Source: Lachnospiraceae bacterium
GTDB taxonomy: Bacteria > Bacillota > Clostridia > Lachnospirales > Lachnospiraceae
Direction of reading: 5' to 3'
Length of the DNA stretch: 45,882 nt
Assembly: GCA_029063085.1 (NCBI GenBank)
Contig: JAIDOW010000030.1
Location: 1-45,882 of the forward strand
This document shows positions 7,351 to 17,443 of the stretch, piece by piece. Both the position numbers and the translations under genes were made by a program. The notes beneath the pieces were generated by a model. The model was not told the DNA's origin. It saw only the letters and a list, made by a program, of their open reading frames with translations, and did no database searches. Every line of letters begins with the position of its first letter. The first letter of the stretch is position 1.

Positions 7351-9138
7351 TTAAATCTTCTCTCCCCATTCATCATCATACTCTTCCTGAACCTCTTCTT
7401 CCATTGTGGCAGTTTCTTCACTCTCTGCTTCCTCCGAATCTTCCTGCAAATACTCCTCTTCTTCCAGATTTTCCTCTTCCGGTGCAGCCGTTTCCTTCTG
7501 CATCTCTTCTTCAGCATCTTCTTCCACAAGTGATACTGCTTCTTCAGCATCTTCCATCAGATGATCCTGACTTGGAGGAACGAATCCTTCTGTCTGCCCT
7601 GCCGGATTTCCCATAGGTCCCATTGGAGATTCATTAGTCATTGGAGTTGAAGGTTCAGAAGCAGCACCTCCCATTCCTTCCATCTGGCTAAGACTTCCGA
7701 TAATTTCAGCAATTTCATTTAATTCTACAATAACATCACCCAAATCTTCCAAATTGCATTCGCTAAGTTCTGCAGAAGACTGTGCATTTGCGGCAATCTC
7801 TTCACTTGCTGCCTGCTGATTTGCAAGACTGTCAATAATAACATTATTACTCTCATGAAGATCATTACTCAGAGTATCTAAGCTTGTCATATTATTATGA
7901 AGTACATCCACAACACCTGCAATGCTCCGGAAAGAACCTGTTACCTCATTGATATACTTCGCCTGAGCCTCTGATGCCTGTACAGAATTCATAACCAGTT
8001 CTGAAGTCTGGTCCGCCAGTTTTGTTACCCCCTGAAGCAAATCCGTAATTTTATCAATGGACTGCTTAGTATTATCTGCCAATTTGCGAATTTCATCTGC
8101 CACCACAGAGAAGCCTCTTCCTGCTTCACCTGCTCTCGCTGCCTCAATCGATGCATTTAATGCAAGCAGGTTGGTCTGAGATGAAACCTGATAAATAATC
8201 TGGGTGATTTCCTCTGCTGAACTAATCTTTTCCTGCAATTCATGTGCCACTTCCGTTACACTGTGGTTGGCTACTGCAATCGCATCAGATTTTTCTTTTA
8301 ACTGTTCCACCAGTTTACCACCCTTTTCCGTAGCTGTGACTGCCTCATTGGCAGAATCCAGTGTATGATCCTTTACCCGGATGAGGTTATCGATAATACC
8401 CTGAATCTGAGCTGTCATATCAGTCTGGTTCTCCATATTTTTTACAGTCTCTGTAACGCCTCTGGAAATGGTATCCACACTCTTTGCAACCTCATCCGTA
8501 GCATCGTGAAACCCGTCTAATTTGGTTTGAAGCAATTCAATATGCTGGTTTCCTTTTTCCACTACCTCTACCATATTCTGAGTAATCTCTTCCTGATACA
8601 TCAAATGGTATTTAATCTCCTGCTGGTCGGTCTCTTGTGCACGCACTACATTTTCAGCAGTAAAATACAGGCAAAAGGACATTACGGCAAACAGTATAAG
8701 AGCAATCAGCCAGGCACCGCCCATGGCAGAATCCTTTGCCACAAAAAGCATAACAGCCTTAATAAGCATCAATATTTCCGCCACTCCCGCACAGGCAGCA
8801 CTGTACATCGCGTCCAAATACAAAAGCGTCACCACAAGTATGACACAAAACGGAATCATATTATATATATTATCATGATTGAATATAGAAATAGCAGCAA
8901 CTGCCGTAAAAGCACCTACTGTAATATAACGGATACTTTCACTCTCTGACATGAACATATACATGGCAACACAGCCTACAGCCAGCAGCACACACAGAAC
9001 AATCTGTATCACCATCCATACTCTGCTCGTTAAATAACTGCCGCTTATTATTGTTAAAATCAGACGAATAACCGATAATGCAATCACGATCTTTAATGCA
9101 GTTTCGTTTTTTCTTCTAAGTCTTATTGTATTCTCCAT
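7351..9138 (-). CDS. Methyl-accepting chemotaxis protein with multi-helix membrane sensor and acidic tail
   Basis: A 595-residue chemoreceptor. Residues 1-180 hold about six membrane helices with almost no outside domain (IVIALSVIRLILTIISGSYL, VWMVIQIVLCVLLAVGCVAM and later segments), unlike the usual two-helix receptor with a large ligand domain. The cytoplasmic signalling domain follows, with the conserved hairpin tip QTNLLALNASIEAARAGEAG and GFSVVADEIRKLA. The last 100 residues are a Pro/Met-rich linker and a very acidic tail. No CheR-docking pentapeptide is visible. Start set at ATG 9138, with GAGGTG six bases upstream; the ATG at 9150 is too close to its Shine-Dalgarno. No che genes are in the window, so it must signal to a remote system. 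Confidence 0.92.
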   Translation of the reverse strand: MENTIRLRRKNETALKIVIALSVIRLILTIISGSYLTSRVWMVIQIVLCVLLAVGCVAMYMFMSESESIRYITVGAFTAVAAISIFNHDNIYNMIPFCVILVVTLLYLDAMYSAACAGVAEILMLIKAVMLFVAKDSAMGGAWLIALILFAVMSFCLYFTAENVVRAQETDQQEIKYHLMYQEEITQNMVEVVEKGNQHIELLQTKLDGFHDATDEVAKSVDTISRGVTETVKNMENQTDMTAQIQGIIDNLIRVKDHTLDSANEAVTATEKGGKLVEQLKEKSDAIAVANHSVTEVAHELQEKISSAEEITQIIYQVSSQTNLLALNASIEAARAGEAGRGFSVVADEIRKLADNTKQSIDKITDLLQGVTKLADQTSELVMNSVQASEAQAKYINEVTGSFRSIAGVVDVLHNNMTSLDTLSNDLHESNNVIIDSLANQQAASEEIAANAQSSAELSECNLEDLGDVIVELNEIAEIIGSLSQMEGMGGAASEPSTPMTNESPMGPMGNPAGQTEGFVPPSQDHLMEDAEEAVSLVEEDAEEEMQKETAAPEEENLEEEEYLQEDSEEAESEETATMEEEVQEEYDDEWGEKI

Positions 9139-9171
9139 GGCACACCTCATTCTCCTGTTGTTTTGTATCCA

Positions 9172-9180
9172 ATTATAGCA
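9172..9180 (-). promoter_or_regulatory. Extended -10 promoter of the chemoreceptor gene
   Basis: Minus strand TGCTATAAT: a perfect TATAAT preceded by TG. No clear -35 lies at the usual distance. It is 34 bp upstream of the chosen start. Confidence 0.55.
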
Positions 9181-9213
9181 TATACATTTAAAAGAATCTA
9201 GTAATAATAACTT

Positions 9214-10506
9214 TTATTCTTCTCTCGCAACTGCCAGCATCAGCTTAATGCGGTTTTCCTGATTTACCTTTGTTGCACCCGGATCATAATCAATCGGTAC
9301 GATATTGGCTTTAGGATAAATTTCTTTTACTTTCCGAATCATTCCCTTTCCAACAATGTGGTTAGGCAGGCATCCAAAAGGCTGTGCACAAATAATATTT
9401 TCATATCCTGACTCTGCAAGCTCTAACATCTCTGCTGTCAGCAGCCATCCCTCACCCATCTTATTGCCGAGACCTACCACCCCGGAAATCAGTGATTTGA
9501 TATGTGCATATTTGGACGGCGGCATAAAATCACTGTATTTCGAAACCGATTCATATAATGCCCTCTCCAACATTTCACAATATTTCATCAATGCCTGAAC
9601 CAGCTTTTTCTTAGCCGGATTCCCTCCATATAAATTGATATCTTCAATGCGGTTATCAATTTTAAACATCATAAATCCCATTACCCCGGGAACCATGACT
9701 TCACAGTCCTGTTCCACCAAAAAATTTTCCAGATCATTATTTGCCATGGATGAATATTTTACATAAATTTCTCCTACAATGCCGACTTTTGTCTTAGGTA
9801 CCTTATTAAGCGGAATCCGGGCAAAATCTTCCACAATGGCACGCATATTTCTCTCCATGCCCTTTGGTGTATAACCTTTTCTATGCCTGAACTGATGGGA
9901 TAACTCCTTAACCCACTTATCAATCAGTTCATCTGCACTTCCCACATTCACTTCGTAAGAACGGACCTGATTTTTTAAAAGCATAAACAAATCACCGTAA
10001 GTCAAACCGATAAATGCCTGGTAAATCATCTCCGGTGTAAGATGAAACCCGCTGTTACTCTCTAATCCTGAAAGATTTAAGGAAATGACCGGCACCTGTG
10101 AAAGCCCTGCTTTTTGTAAGGCTTTTCGCAACAAATGTATATAATTGGATGCACGGCATCCGCCGCCAGTCTGGGTAATCATTAACGCTACTTTATTTAC
10201 ATCATATTTTCCACTCTGCAAAGCACTGATCATCTGCCCGATTACAAGGAGTGCAGGATAACAAGTATCATTATGGACATATTTCAGTCCGGTATCCACT
10301 ACCTTTCTTCCCGTGTTCTTTAATAACCCTACGCGGTATCCCTGCTGTGTAAAAATATTGCGTAACAGTTTAAAATGTACTGGCAGCATATCCGGAATCA
10401 GGATCGTATAATCCTTTTTCATTTCCTTTGTAAATTCTACACGCTCCGCATTCACGGTAACATTCATATCAGCATTACATGCTGTCTGTTCTCTGCTCTC
10501 ACTCAT
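9214..10506 (-). CDS. 2-hydroxyacyl-CoA dehydratase-like protein, partner of activase
   Basis: A 430-residue protein resembling the C-terminal third of the large fused activase/dehydratase proteins of clostridia. Seen in the sequence: a Rossmann-like start (KDYTILIPDMLPVHFKLLRN), conserved cysteines in HNDTCYPALLVIGQ, TQTGGGCRASNY and NIICAQPFGCLPNHIVGKGM, and a DYDPGATKVNQENRI ending. Such cysteines bind the iron-sulfur cluster in dehydratases. The start ATG overlaps the stop of the upstream activase by four bases (ATGA), implying translational coupling and a stoichiometric complex. No CoA-transferase or acyl-CoA dehydrogenase lies nearby, so a role in a specific fermentation pathway is not supported; the substrate is unknown. 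Confidence 0.82.
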   Translation of the reverse strand: MSESREQTACNADMNVTVNAERVEFTKEMKKDYTILIPDMLPVHFKLLRNIFTQQGYRVGLLKNTGRKVVDTGLKYVHNDTCYPALLVIGQMISALQSGKYDVNKVALMITQTGGGCRASNYIHLLRKALQKAGLSQVPVISLNLSGLESNSGFHLTPEMIYQAFIGLTYGDLFMLLKNQVRSYEVNVGSADELIDKWVKELSHQFRHRKGYTPKGMERNMRAIVEDFARIPLNKVPKTKVGIVGEIYVKYSSMANNDLENFLVEQDCEVMVPGVMGFMMFKIDNRIEDINLYGGNPAKKKLVQALMKYCEMLERALYESVSKYSDFMPPSKYAHIKSLISGVVGLGNKMGEGWLLTAEMLELAESGYENIICAQPFGCLPNHIVGKGMIRKVKEIYPKANIVPIDYDPGATKVNQENRIKLMLAVAREE

Positions 10507-13436
10507 GCCTTCGTGGCTCCTTTCTGACTTGTTGCTGCAAACAGGCTTCTAAGTCGAATCTTTACTGCCCCCAGATTCGTAATCTCATCGATTTTGATCT
10601 GCGTATAAATCTTACCTTTCTCCTCAAGAATACGTCTCACTTCGTCTGTGGTAATCGCATCCACACCGCAGCCGAAAGAAACCAGCTGCACAAGGTTTAG
10701 ATTGGGATTACCCTGCTGTGCCACATACTGTGCTGCTGCATACATTCTGGAATGATACATCCATTGATTTAATACTTTTGTATCCACATGGGATATCATA
10801 TCCGACACAGAATCTTCCGTCACCACAACTGCTCCCAGATCACAGATAAGCTTATTAATCCCATGATTAATCTCGGGGTCCAAATGATAAGGACGTCCTG
10901 CCAACACAATAACCGGACGTTTTTCCCTCTCCGCAATCCGAAGATATTTTCTACCCTCCATACGCACTAACCTCATATGCTTATCATGTTCTTCGTATGC
11001 ATAATTACATGCCATCATAACCTCAGAGAATTTTATTTTCCCAAAATATTTTTCCAATACAGCATGGAATTTTTTGGTAAAGTCCTTCCGTCTGTGAATA
11101 CCTAAATACTCATAGATAAATTTAACATCCTTTAATGCTTTCACATTTGCCTCTAACACCTCCGGATAATATGCCACAACCGGACAGTTATAGTGATTAT
11201 CCCCTAGTCCCTCATCAAAATTATAACTCAGGCAGGGGTAGAAAATAGCATCTGCACCTTCTTTCAGCAAAGCTTCAATATGCCCATGCATCAATTTGGC
11301 AGGAAAGCATACCGTATCTGAAGGAATCGTATGCTGACCACTTAAATATAATTTTCTTGAGGAATTCGGGGAAGTAATAACATTAAAGCCCAATCTGGTA
11401 AACAGTGTATGCCAAAAAGGAAGCATCTCGTACATATTCAGCCCCATAGGAATGCCAATCGTTCCTCTTGAACGCTCTTTCGGAATATCAGAATTCCTGT
11501 AATCTTCAAGAAGCCTTAATTTGTAATCATATAAATCGAACTGTACCCCTTCCGCTTTTCTGGCAGTCGGTTTGTCACAGCGGTTGCCGCTGATAAATTT
11601 TCTTCCGTTATCAAAAGTATTGATCGTCAGCTTACAATGGTTGCTGCATCCGTTACAGGTTGTCATGGTAATCTCATGTTTAAAACCTGCCAGTCCCTCT
11701 GCGTCTAATATACTGCTTCTGTCGCTGCTGTTTTCTTTTGCATATAAAGCAGCACCATAGGCTCCCATGATTCCTGCCATTTCCGGTCTTACAACGTCAT
11801 GACCGATTTCCTGTTCAAATGCCCTAAGTACTGCATTGTTTAAAAATGTACCGCCCTGTACTACAATATGCTCCCCTAACTGCTTTGCAGAAGCTGCACG
11901 GATTACTTTATACAATGCATTTTTTACAACAGAAATTGATAATCCTGCCGAAATATTCTCAATAGATGCCCCGTCTTTTTGTGCCTGCTTAACAGAAGAA
12001 TTCATAAATACAGTACATCTGGATCCCAAATCCACCGGTTTATCCGCAAACAGCCCAAGCTTCGCAAACTCATCAATCTTATACCCCAGTGCTCCGGCAA
12101 AAGTCTGTAAAAAAGACCCGCAACCGGAAGAGCATGCTTCATTTAGGAAAATATTGTCAATTGCATGATTCCTGATTTGAAAACATTTGATATCCTGACC
12201 GCCGATATCAATGATAAAATCTACATCCGGCTGAAATTTCTTTGCAGCAGTAAAGTGTGCAACTGTTTCCACAATACCAAAATCCACGCCAAAAGCATTC
12301 ATGATCATCTCTTCGCCATAGCCGGTTACTGCGGAAGCCTTTATCCTGATATCAGGATACTTTTCATAAAGTTTTTCCAGAAAATCCTTAATAATCGGCA
12401 CAGGATTCCCTCCGTTTGGAAGATATTCCGAACAAAGAATATTGGCTTGCTCGTCTACCACTACAGCCTTGACAGTAGTAGAGCCTGCATCAATTCCCAG
12501 GTAGGCATAGCCTGAAATATCCTCAATCTTTTTAATATGATCCGAATTTTTCCTATGACGATTTAAAAACGTCTCATATTCTTCTTTTGATGTAAACAAC
12601 GGTTTACAGCTTGCATATCCGCCTGTTGCAGTATATCCATTAATCTTATCAATCAAATCATTTAAAAGAAATGCATGTGCATCCTTTTTCAGTGCTGCTC
12701 CCAGTGCAACAAAATACAGGGAATTATCAGGAGCCACACCTTCCAGTTTGAGAGTGTCATCAAATGCTTTTCGAAGCTCGGACAAAAAGGTAAGGGGACC
12801 TCCTAAATACACGACCTTCCCTTCTATCTCCCTTCCCTGTGCCAGCCCCGCTATGGTCTGATTTACCACCGCATAAAAAATACTGGCTGAAATATCATTC
12901 TTTTGTGCTCCCTGATTCAGCAATGGCTGTACATCTGATTTGGCAAATACTCCACAACGGCTTGCAATCGTGTAAATCTTGTCATAATTTTTTGCCGCCT
13001 CATTCATCTGCCCTGCTTCCATATTCAGAAGTGTCGCCATCTGGTCGATAAATGCACCTGTACCACCTGCACAGGACCCATTCATACGAACCTCCAGTCC
13101 ATCTGTTAAAAATAGTATTTTGGCATCCTCTCCACCCAGCTCAATTACTACATCTGTACCAGGAATCATTTTATTAACTGCTACTCTTGTAGCATATACT
13201 TCCTGCTCAAAAGGAATGCCTAATGAATCCGCAATTCCCATACCGGCAGAACCTGAAATGCACAGACTCATTTCTTTCTCATCCGGAAATTGCTTTTTTA
13301 TATCCTCCAGCATTCCGACCGTCTTACTTGTAATTTGTGAAAAATGTCTCTGATAATCTTTATATACAATCTGATCATTACCATCTAATACAACACATTT
13401 TAATGTAGTGGAACCTACATCCAAACCAATCCTCAT
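10503..13436 (-). CDS. Acyl-CoA dehydratase activase with two tandem ASKHA ATPase domains
   Basis: A 977-residue protein with two BadF/BcrA/HgdC-type ATPase domains, each starting with a phosphate-1 loop (GLDVGSTTLKCVVL at residue 3; GIDAGSTTVKAVVV near 312). In each, the pair of cysteines that in HgdC holds the dimer-bridging 4Fe-4S cluster is visible: SCAGGTGAF with SRCGVFAKS, and ACSSGCGSF with SRCTVFMNS. After about residue 580 comes a DUF2229-like region with CNGCSNHC. HgdC activases use ATP to drive an electron into dehydratases; a chain with two cluster sites could form an internal pseudo-dimer (inference). The downstream 430-residue protein overlaps by four bases. In many relatives the two are one polypeptide of about 1400 residues. 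RBS AGAGGTG. Confidence 0.9.
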   Translation of the reverse strand: MRIGLDVGSTTLKCVVLDGNDQIVYKDYQRHFSQITSKTVGMLEDIKKQFPDEKEMSLCISGSAGMGIADSLGIPFEQEVYATRVAVNKMIPGTDVVIELGGEDAKILFLTDGLEVRMNGSCAGGTGAFIDQMATLLNMEAGQMNEAAKNYDKIYTIASRCGVFAKSDVQPLLNQGAQKNDISASIFYAVVNQTIAGLAQGREIEGKVVYLGGPLTFLSELRKAFDDTLKLEGVAPDNSLYFVALGAALKKDAHAFLLNDLIDKINGYTATGGYASCKPLFTSKEEYETFLNRHRKNSDHIKKIEDISGYAYLGIDAGSTTVKAVVVDEQANILCSEYLPNGGNPVPIIKDFLEKLYEKYPDIRIKASAVTGYGEEMIMNAFGVDFGIVETVAHFTAAKKFQPDVDFIIDIGGQDIKCFQIRNHAIDNIFLNEACSSGCGSFLQTFAGALGYKIDEFAKLGLFADKPVDLGSRCTVFMNSSVKQAQKDGASIENISAGLSISVVKNALYKVIRAASAKQLGEHIVVQGGTFLNNAVLRAFEQEIGHDVVRPEMAGIMGAYGAALYAKENSSDRSSILDAEGLAGFKHEITMTTCNGCSNHCKLTINTFDNGRKFISGNRCDKPTARKAEGVQFDLYDYKLRLLEDYRNSDIPKERSRGTIGIPMGLNMYEMLPFWHTLFTRLGFNVITSPNSSRKLYLSGQHTIPSDTVCFPAKLMHGHIEALLKEGADAIFYPCLSYNFDEGLGDNHYNCPVVAYYPEVLEANVKALKDVKFIYEYLGIHRRKDFTKKFHAVLEKYFGKIKFSEVMMACNYAYEEHDKHMRLVRMEGRKYLRIAEREKRPVIVLAGRPYHLDPEINHGINKLICDLGAVVVTEDSVSDMISHVDTKVLNQWMYHSRMYAAAQYVAQQGNPNLNLVQLVSFGCGVDAITTDEVRRILEEKGKIYTQIKIDEITNLGAVKIRLRSLFAATSQKGATKA

Positions 13437-13468
13437 TCTGACACCTCTTTTTCCTCTGTATAAACATC

Positions 13469-13497
13469 TTATAACATTTAACAGTCTGTTATTACAA
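13469..13497 (-). promoter_or_regulatory. Possible promoter of the activase operon
   Basis: Minus strand TTGTAA (13497-13492) and TTATAA (13474-13469), 17 bp apart, about 33 bp ahead of the activase start. The boxes are imperfect, so this is a tentative call. Confidence 0.4.
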
Positions 13498-13538
13498 ACA
13501 CGGTCATTTTAACACACTTTTTATGATTGCACCAGTAT

Positions 13539-16500
13539 TTATTCATCGGTTTCTGCTATTTCCAGTAATTCACCATTTTCTATCAACGTTTCTCCATTTA
13601 CGGAATTTTTTCTTCTCTTCGAGTTAAATGTCTCATAAATACACGGAACTACCAGCAATGTCAAAAGAGTGCCGTATGTTAAACCTCCGATTACAACCAA
13701 TGCCATAGGCTGTGCCATATCTGCACCCATACCAAACCCCATTGCCATTGTAGACAGACCAAGAATAGTAGTAAGTGCCGTCATTACAATCGGCCGCAGA
13801 CGATTTCTTCCGGTAGTTATAATTGCCTGCCGCATCTCATTGCCTTCTTCCATCAACTGATTTATGGAATCTACAAATACAATACCGTTATTAACGATAA
13901 TACCCGCTAACATTACCATACCGATCATCGCAATGACACTGACATCATTGCCTGTCAGAAACAATGCCGCAAAACCACCGGTAAATGCCAACGGAAGTGT
14001 AAACATGATAATAAAAGGACTTTTTAAGGACTGGAACTGTGCAACCATGATCAGATACATAAAGGCAATCGCCAATATCATCATCAGTATAACCTGTTCC
14101 ATCGCCTCCATCACTGTCTCGTTTTCTCCGTTATACTCTATACTACATCCGGATGGAAGAGAAATTTTATCCACCACGTCTTTTACTTTAGCAGAAACAG
14201 CGGTTGTGGTATACCCTTCCTCTACTTTTCCGCCTACCGTAATCACACGGACCTGATTCATCCGGTTGATTGCCGAAAGGGAAAAAGTATCCTCAACATC
14301 TGCCAGCCTGCTGATTTTTACGTCTACCTTTTCTTCTCCCTTTGACCCCTCAATCGTAAGATTATTAATATCCTTTAATGTATACTGTTCCTCTTCTTCA
14401 TCCTTTACATAAACAGGGTATTCTTTTCCCTCCGTACTGAGTTTTGTCGCAGAAGATGCCTCCGCTAATGCCCCCTGCACCTTCTGGTAAACCTGTGCCA
14501 CCGTAAGTCCATACTCTGCTGCTTTTTTCTTATTTACCACCACACGGTACTCAGGAGTTGCCTCTTCTAATCCATTTTCAATTTCCGTAAGACCGTCTAT
14601 CTCCTCTAATTTTTCTCCTATCTGTCTGGCCAGTTCCTGGAGGGTATCCATATCCTCACCTTTCACCTGTATTGACACACCCGCTGTCATCATGGCACTC
14701 ATGTCCATACTAGATGCAGATACATTGACCTCACAGTCAAAATCTTTTGTTTTCTCTGTAATCAATTCCGCAATTTCATCATTTGTATGTGTTTTATCCT
14801 CTTTACATTCAATATAATAACTTACCGAATCAAAACTATCATCAGAACCCAGACCCAGCATAGACATTCCGCCTCCGCCAACCATTGCACCTATCGTCTC
14901 GATATCCTCAATTTCCAAAACAGCCTTGATCACTTTATCTGACATCGCTGCCGTTTCCTCCATGGTTTTGGTATCCTCAGGCATAGTTATGCTCATTGTC
15001 ATCTGTGTGGAATCCATTTCCGGCAGGAAAGAAAATCCTTTTGAAAAAGATAACACCACACTTCCTGCAAACAATACGATAACAGCAATAAACACAATCT
15101 CTTTATGATCCAGAATCTTTGGAAGAAATCCTGCGTATTTCCCACTGATCCAATCTATCAGCTTATTATCCTTTTCCGAAATTCTATGGAAAGTGTTAGA
15201 AGCCGCCATTGGCACAAAAGTAACCGCTACCACCAGACTTGCAAACAGGGAATATGCGATGGTAAGTCCCATATCCTTAAACAATGTCTTTGTAATACCA
15301 GTAGTAAATACAATCGGAAGAAATACACACACCGTTGTCAACGTGGAGGCAGTAATCGCTCCCACCATCTGCCCTGCACCTTTTATGGATGCCTCTGTCA
15401 CAGAATATCCTTCTTTTCTCAAACGGTATATATTCTCAATAACGACAATGGAATTGTCTACCAGCATGCCGACTCCCAGAGCCAGACCGGATAAAGAAAT
15501 AACATTCAAGGTAACTCCACTGAAATACATCAGCACAATGGCAAATACAACAGATACCGGAATTGATACTGCAATAATTCCCGTCGGGCGCACATCCTTT
15601 AAAAACAACAGCAAAATTATGATTGCCAGCACTGCACCAAACAGCAGATTTTCCAAAACCGAACTGGAAACCAGTTCAATGTACATTCCCTGATTCATCA
15701 GATTGGTAAAGGAAATGCTGTCATCCTCTTTTGATATCCTCTCAAATTTTTCCAAAACCCTGTCGGCAACCTCTTTTGTGGAATATTCATTCTGCTTCGC
15801 AATAGATAAAATAATTCCCGGATTTTCATTCACTCTTGTATATATTTTATCTGCATTTGTCTCCACAAAAACATCTGCCACATCTGAAAGCTTAACGGGC
15901 GCTACTCCATCCATACCAAGATCAAGTAAAACAAAATCGGAAAGACTTTCTACATCATCAAATTTCTCCCCCACCCGGACCAGATACTCCACATCATCTT
16001 CTGTAACATAACCAGCCGGATAATCAAAGTTCTGTGCTGTCAAAATGCCGGATATCATATCCTTTGTAATAATATTCTGCATATCCGTGCCATCGTAAGC
16101 TGCATCCTTTGCATCTTTTAAACTGTTTTCCTGTTCTTCTATTTCTTTTTCTCCCTGAGTCAGCTCACTCTGAGCCTTCGTCATCTCACTGTCGGCTTCC
16201 CCCTGCTTTGTTTTCAGTTCAATATAACTGTTATCAATGGTTTCTTTCCCATTGGTAATTTTTTTAAGAGATTCTTTTAATTGCTTCTTCCCCTTCTTAA
16301 TCTCGGCAAGACCGTCATTAATCTGGGTAAGTGATGCCTGCAAGTTTGCGATATAAGCCGGCAGGGTATCAAATGTCAGATTTTTACCGTCCTGATCCTT
16401 TTGCTCCCCCAGCTTTGCTTCCATCGTCTGCATGGCACCGGTTACGGTCTGTAACTGCACTGCAAGTGCCGCATCCTCGGGTGTCACTGCAAGTGCTGCT

Positions 16501-17417
16501 TCTATCTGTGCTTTTTGTGCTGCCAAAGTCTGATAACTTTTCAGCAGATCCTGTAAAGAAGTAATCGCCTGTTCTAACTGCTCCTTTTGCCCTTTCAATG
16601 TCTTTTCCTGCTCTTCCAATTCTTTCTGGGCATCTTTCACTTCTTTTTCCGTTGTCAGCAGTTCATATTTCGCAGTATTAATCTTAACCTCTGCTTCCGC
16701 AAATTTCTTATTTGCTGTTGACTGCCCGTTTTTTAACTGTTCCTTACCACTGTTTATCTGGCTTTTACCGTCAGCAAGTGCATCTTCAGCCTCTGCAAAT
16801 TTATCATCCAATGCCTTTTTGACCTGCTCATTCACCTTTTTTACTTTTTCGTCACGGATAATAACCTGGACAGACTCCTCGATCGTTCCCATCGTAGTTA
16901 CGGAAGCAACACCCTCTATGCCTTCAATGGTCTGGGAAAGGGTATCCTCAACATACCTGCTTAGCTCTATACTGTCTGCACCTTTCTTATCCACTGCTGC
17001 CACCATGACCGGCATCATATTAGGATTCAGCTTCATGATAATCGGATTTCCTACACTATCATCAAAAAAACCACTGATCTGATCAAGCTTTTCCCGCATA
17101 TCTATCGTTGCCGTATCCATATTGGTATCCGAATTAAATTCCAGAACCACCATAGAATAATTTTCAGAGGATATTGACTGTATATTCTCTATATTATCTA
17201 TCGTTGCCACCGACTGTTCAATGGGTTTCGTCACACCGTTTTCTACAGCCTCCGGACTGGCACCAGGGTAGGTTGTCATTACGATGGCATACGGAAGTTC
17301 CATGCTTGGCAGTAAATCCACTGTCATTTTCGTGTATGCAACAATTCCCAGAATAATAACCAGCACAATTCCTACTATTACCGTGTAACCTTTTTTTACA
17401 CTGAATTTTGAAATCAT
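13539..17417 (-). CDS. RND efflux transporter (HAE family) with large coiled-coil insertion
   Basis: A 1292-residue AcrB-type permease, about 250 residues longer than usual. The N-terminal helix (VIVGIVLVIILGIVAYTKM) and porter start (TTYPGASPEAVENGVTKPIE) are typical. At about residues 200-450 the porter domain is interrupted by a charged, Gln/Lys-rich coiled coil (DGKSQINSGKEQLKNGQS; LKGQKEQLEQAITSLQDLLK). The membrane domain then has the helix-4 signature ALGVGMLVDNSIVVIENIYR with the proton-relay Asp, and a second porter/membrane half follows to the end. It follows the lipoprotein gene by 26 nt. Gram-positive RND pumps lack an outer-membrane channel, so the insertion may extend through the wall or recruit a partner (inference). 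Substrate unknown. RBS AGAGGG. Confidence 0.92.
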   Translation of the reverse strand: MISKFSVKKGYTVIVGIVLVIILGIVAYTKMTVDLLPSMELPYAIVMTTYPGASPEAVENGVTKPIEQSVATIDNIENIQSISSENYSMVVLEFNSDTNMDTATIDMREKLDQISGFFDDSVGNPIIMKLNPNMMPVMVAAVDKKGADSIELSRYVEDTLSQTIEGIEGVASVTTMGTIEESVQVIIRDEKVKKVNEQVKKALDDKFAEAEDALADGKSQINSGKEQLKNGQSTANKKFAEAEVKINTAKYELLTTEKEVKDAQKELEEQEKTLKGQKEQLEQAITSLQDLLKSYQTLAAQKAQIEAALAVTPEDAALAVQLQTVTGAMQTMEAKLGEQKDQDGKNLTFDTLPAYIANLQASLTQINDGLAEIKKGKKQLKESLKKITNGKETIDNSYIELKTKQGEADSEMTKAQSELTQGEKEIEEQENSLKDAKDAAYDGTDMQNIITKDMISGILTAQNFDYPAGYVTEDDVEYLVRVGEKFDDVESLSDFVLLDLGMDGVAPVKLSDVADVFVETNADKIYTRVNENPGIILSIAKQNEYSTKEVADRVLEKFERISKEDDSISFTNLMNQGMYIELVSSSVLENLLFGAVLAIIILLLFLKDVRPTGIIAVSIPVSVVFAIVLMYFSGVTLNVISLSGLALGVGMLVDNSIVVIENIYRLRKEGYSVTEASIKGAGQMVGAITASTLTTVCVFLPIVFTTGITKTLFKDMGLTIAYSLFASLVVAVTFVPMAASNTFHRISEKDNKLIDWISGKYAGFLPKILDHKEIVFIAVIVLFAGSVVLSFSKGFSFLPEMDSTQMTMSITMPEDTKTMEETAAMSDKVIKAVLEIEDIETIGAMVGGGGMSMLGLGSDDSFDSVSYYIECKEDKTHTNDEIAELITEKTKDFDCEVNVSASSMDMSAMMTAGVSIQVKGEDMDTLQELARQIGEKLEEIDGLTEIENGLEEATPEYRVVVNKKKAAEYGLTVAQVYQKVQGALAEASSATKLSTEGKEYPVYVKDEEEEQYTLKDINNLTIEGSKGEEKVDVKISRLADVEDTFSLSAINRMNQVRVITVGGKVEEGYTTTAVSAKVKDVVDKISLPSGCSIEYNGENETVMEAMEQVILMMILAIAFMYLIMVAQFQSLKSPFIIMFTLPLAFTGGFAALFLTGNDVSVIAMIGMVMLAGIIVNNGIVFVDSINQLMEEGNEMRQAIITTGRNRLRPIVMTALTTILGLSTMAMGFGMGADMAQPMALVVIGGLTYGTLLTLLVVPCIYETFNSKRRKNSVNGETLIENGELLEIAETDE

Positions 17418-17443
17418 AATACTTCCCTCTATTCTTCTATTTC

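Noticed and set aside
13864-15693. Long plus-strand open frames across the RND gene
   Set aside because: They are antisense shadows of a clear transporter gene, without RBS or recognisable protein features.
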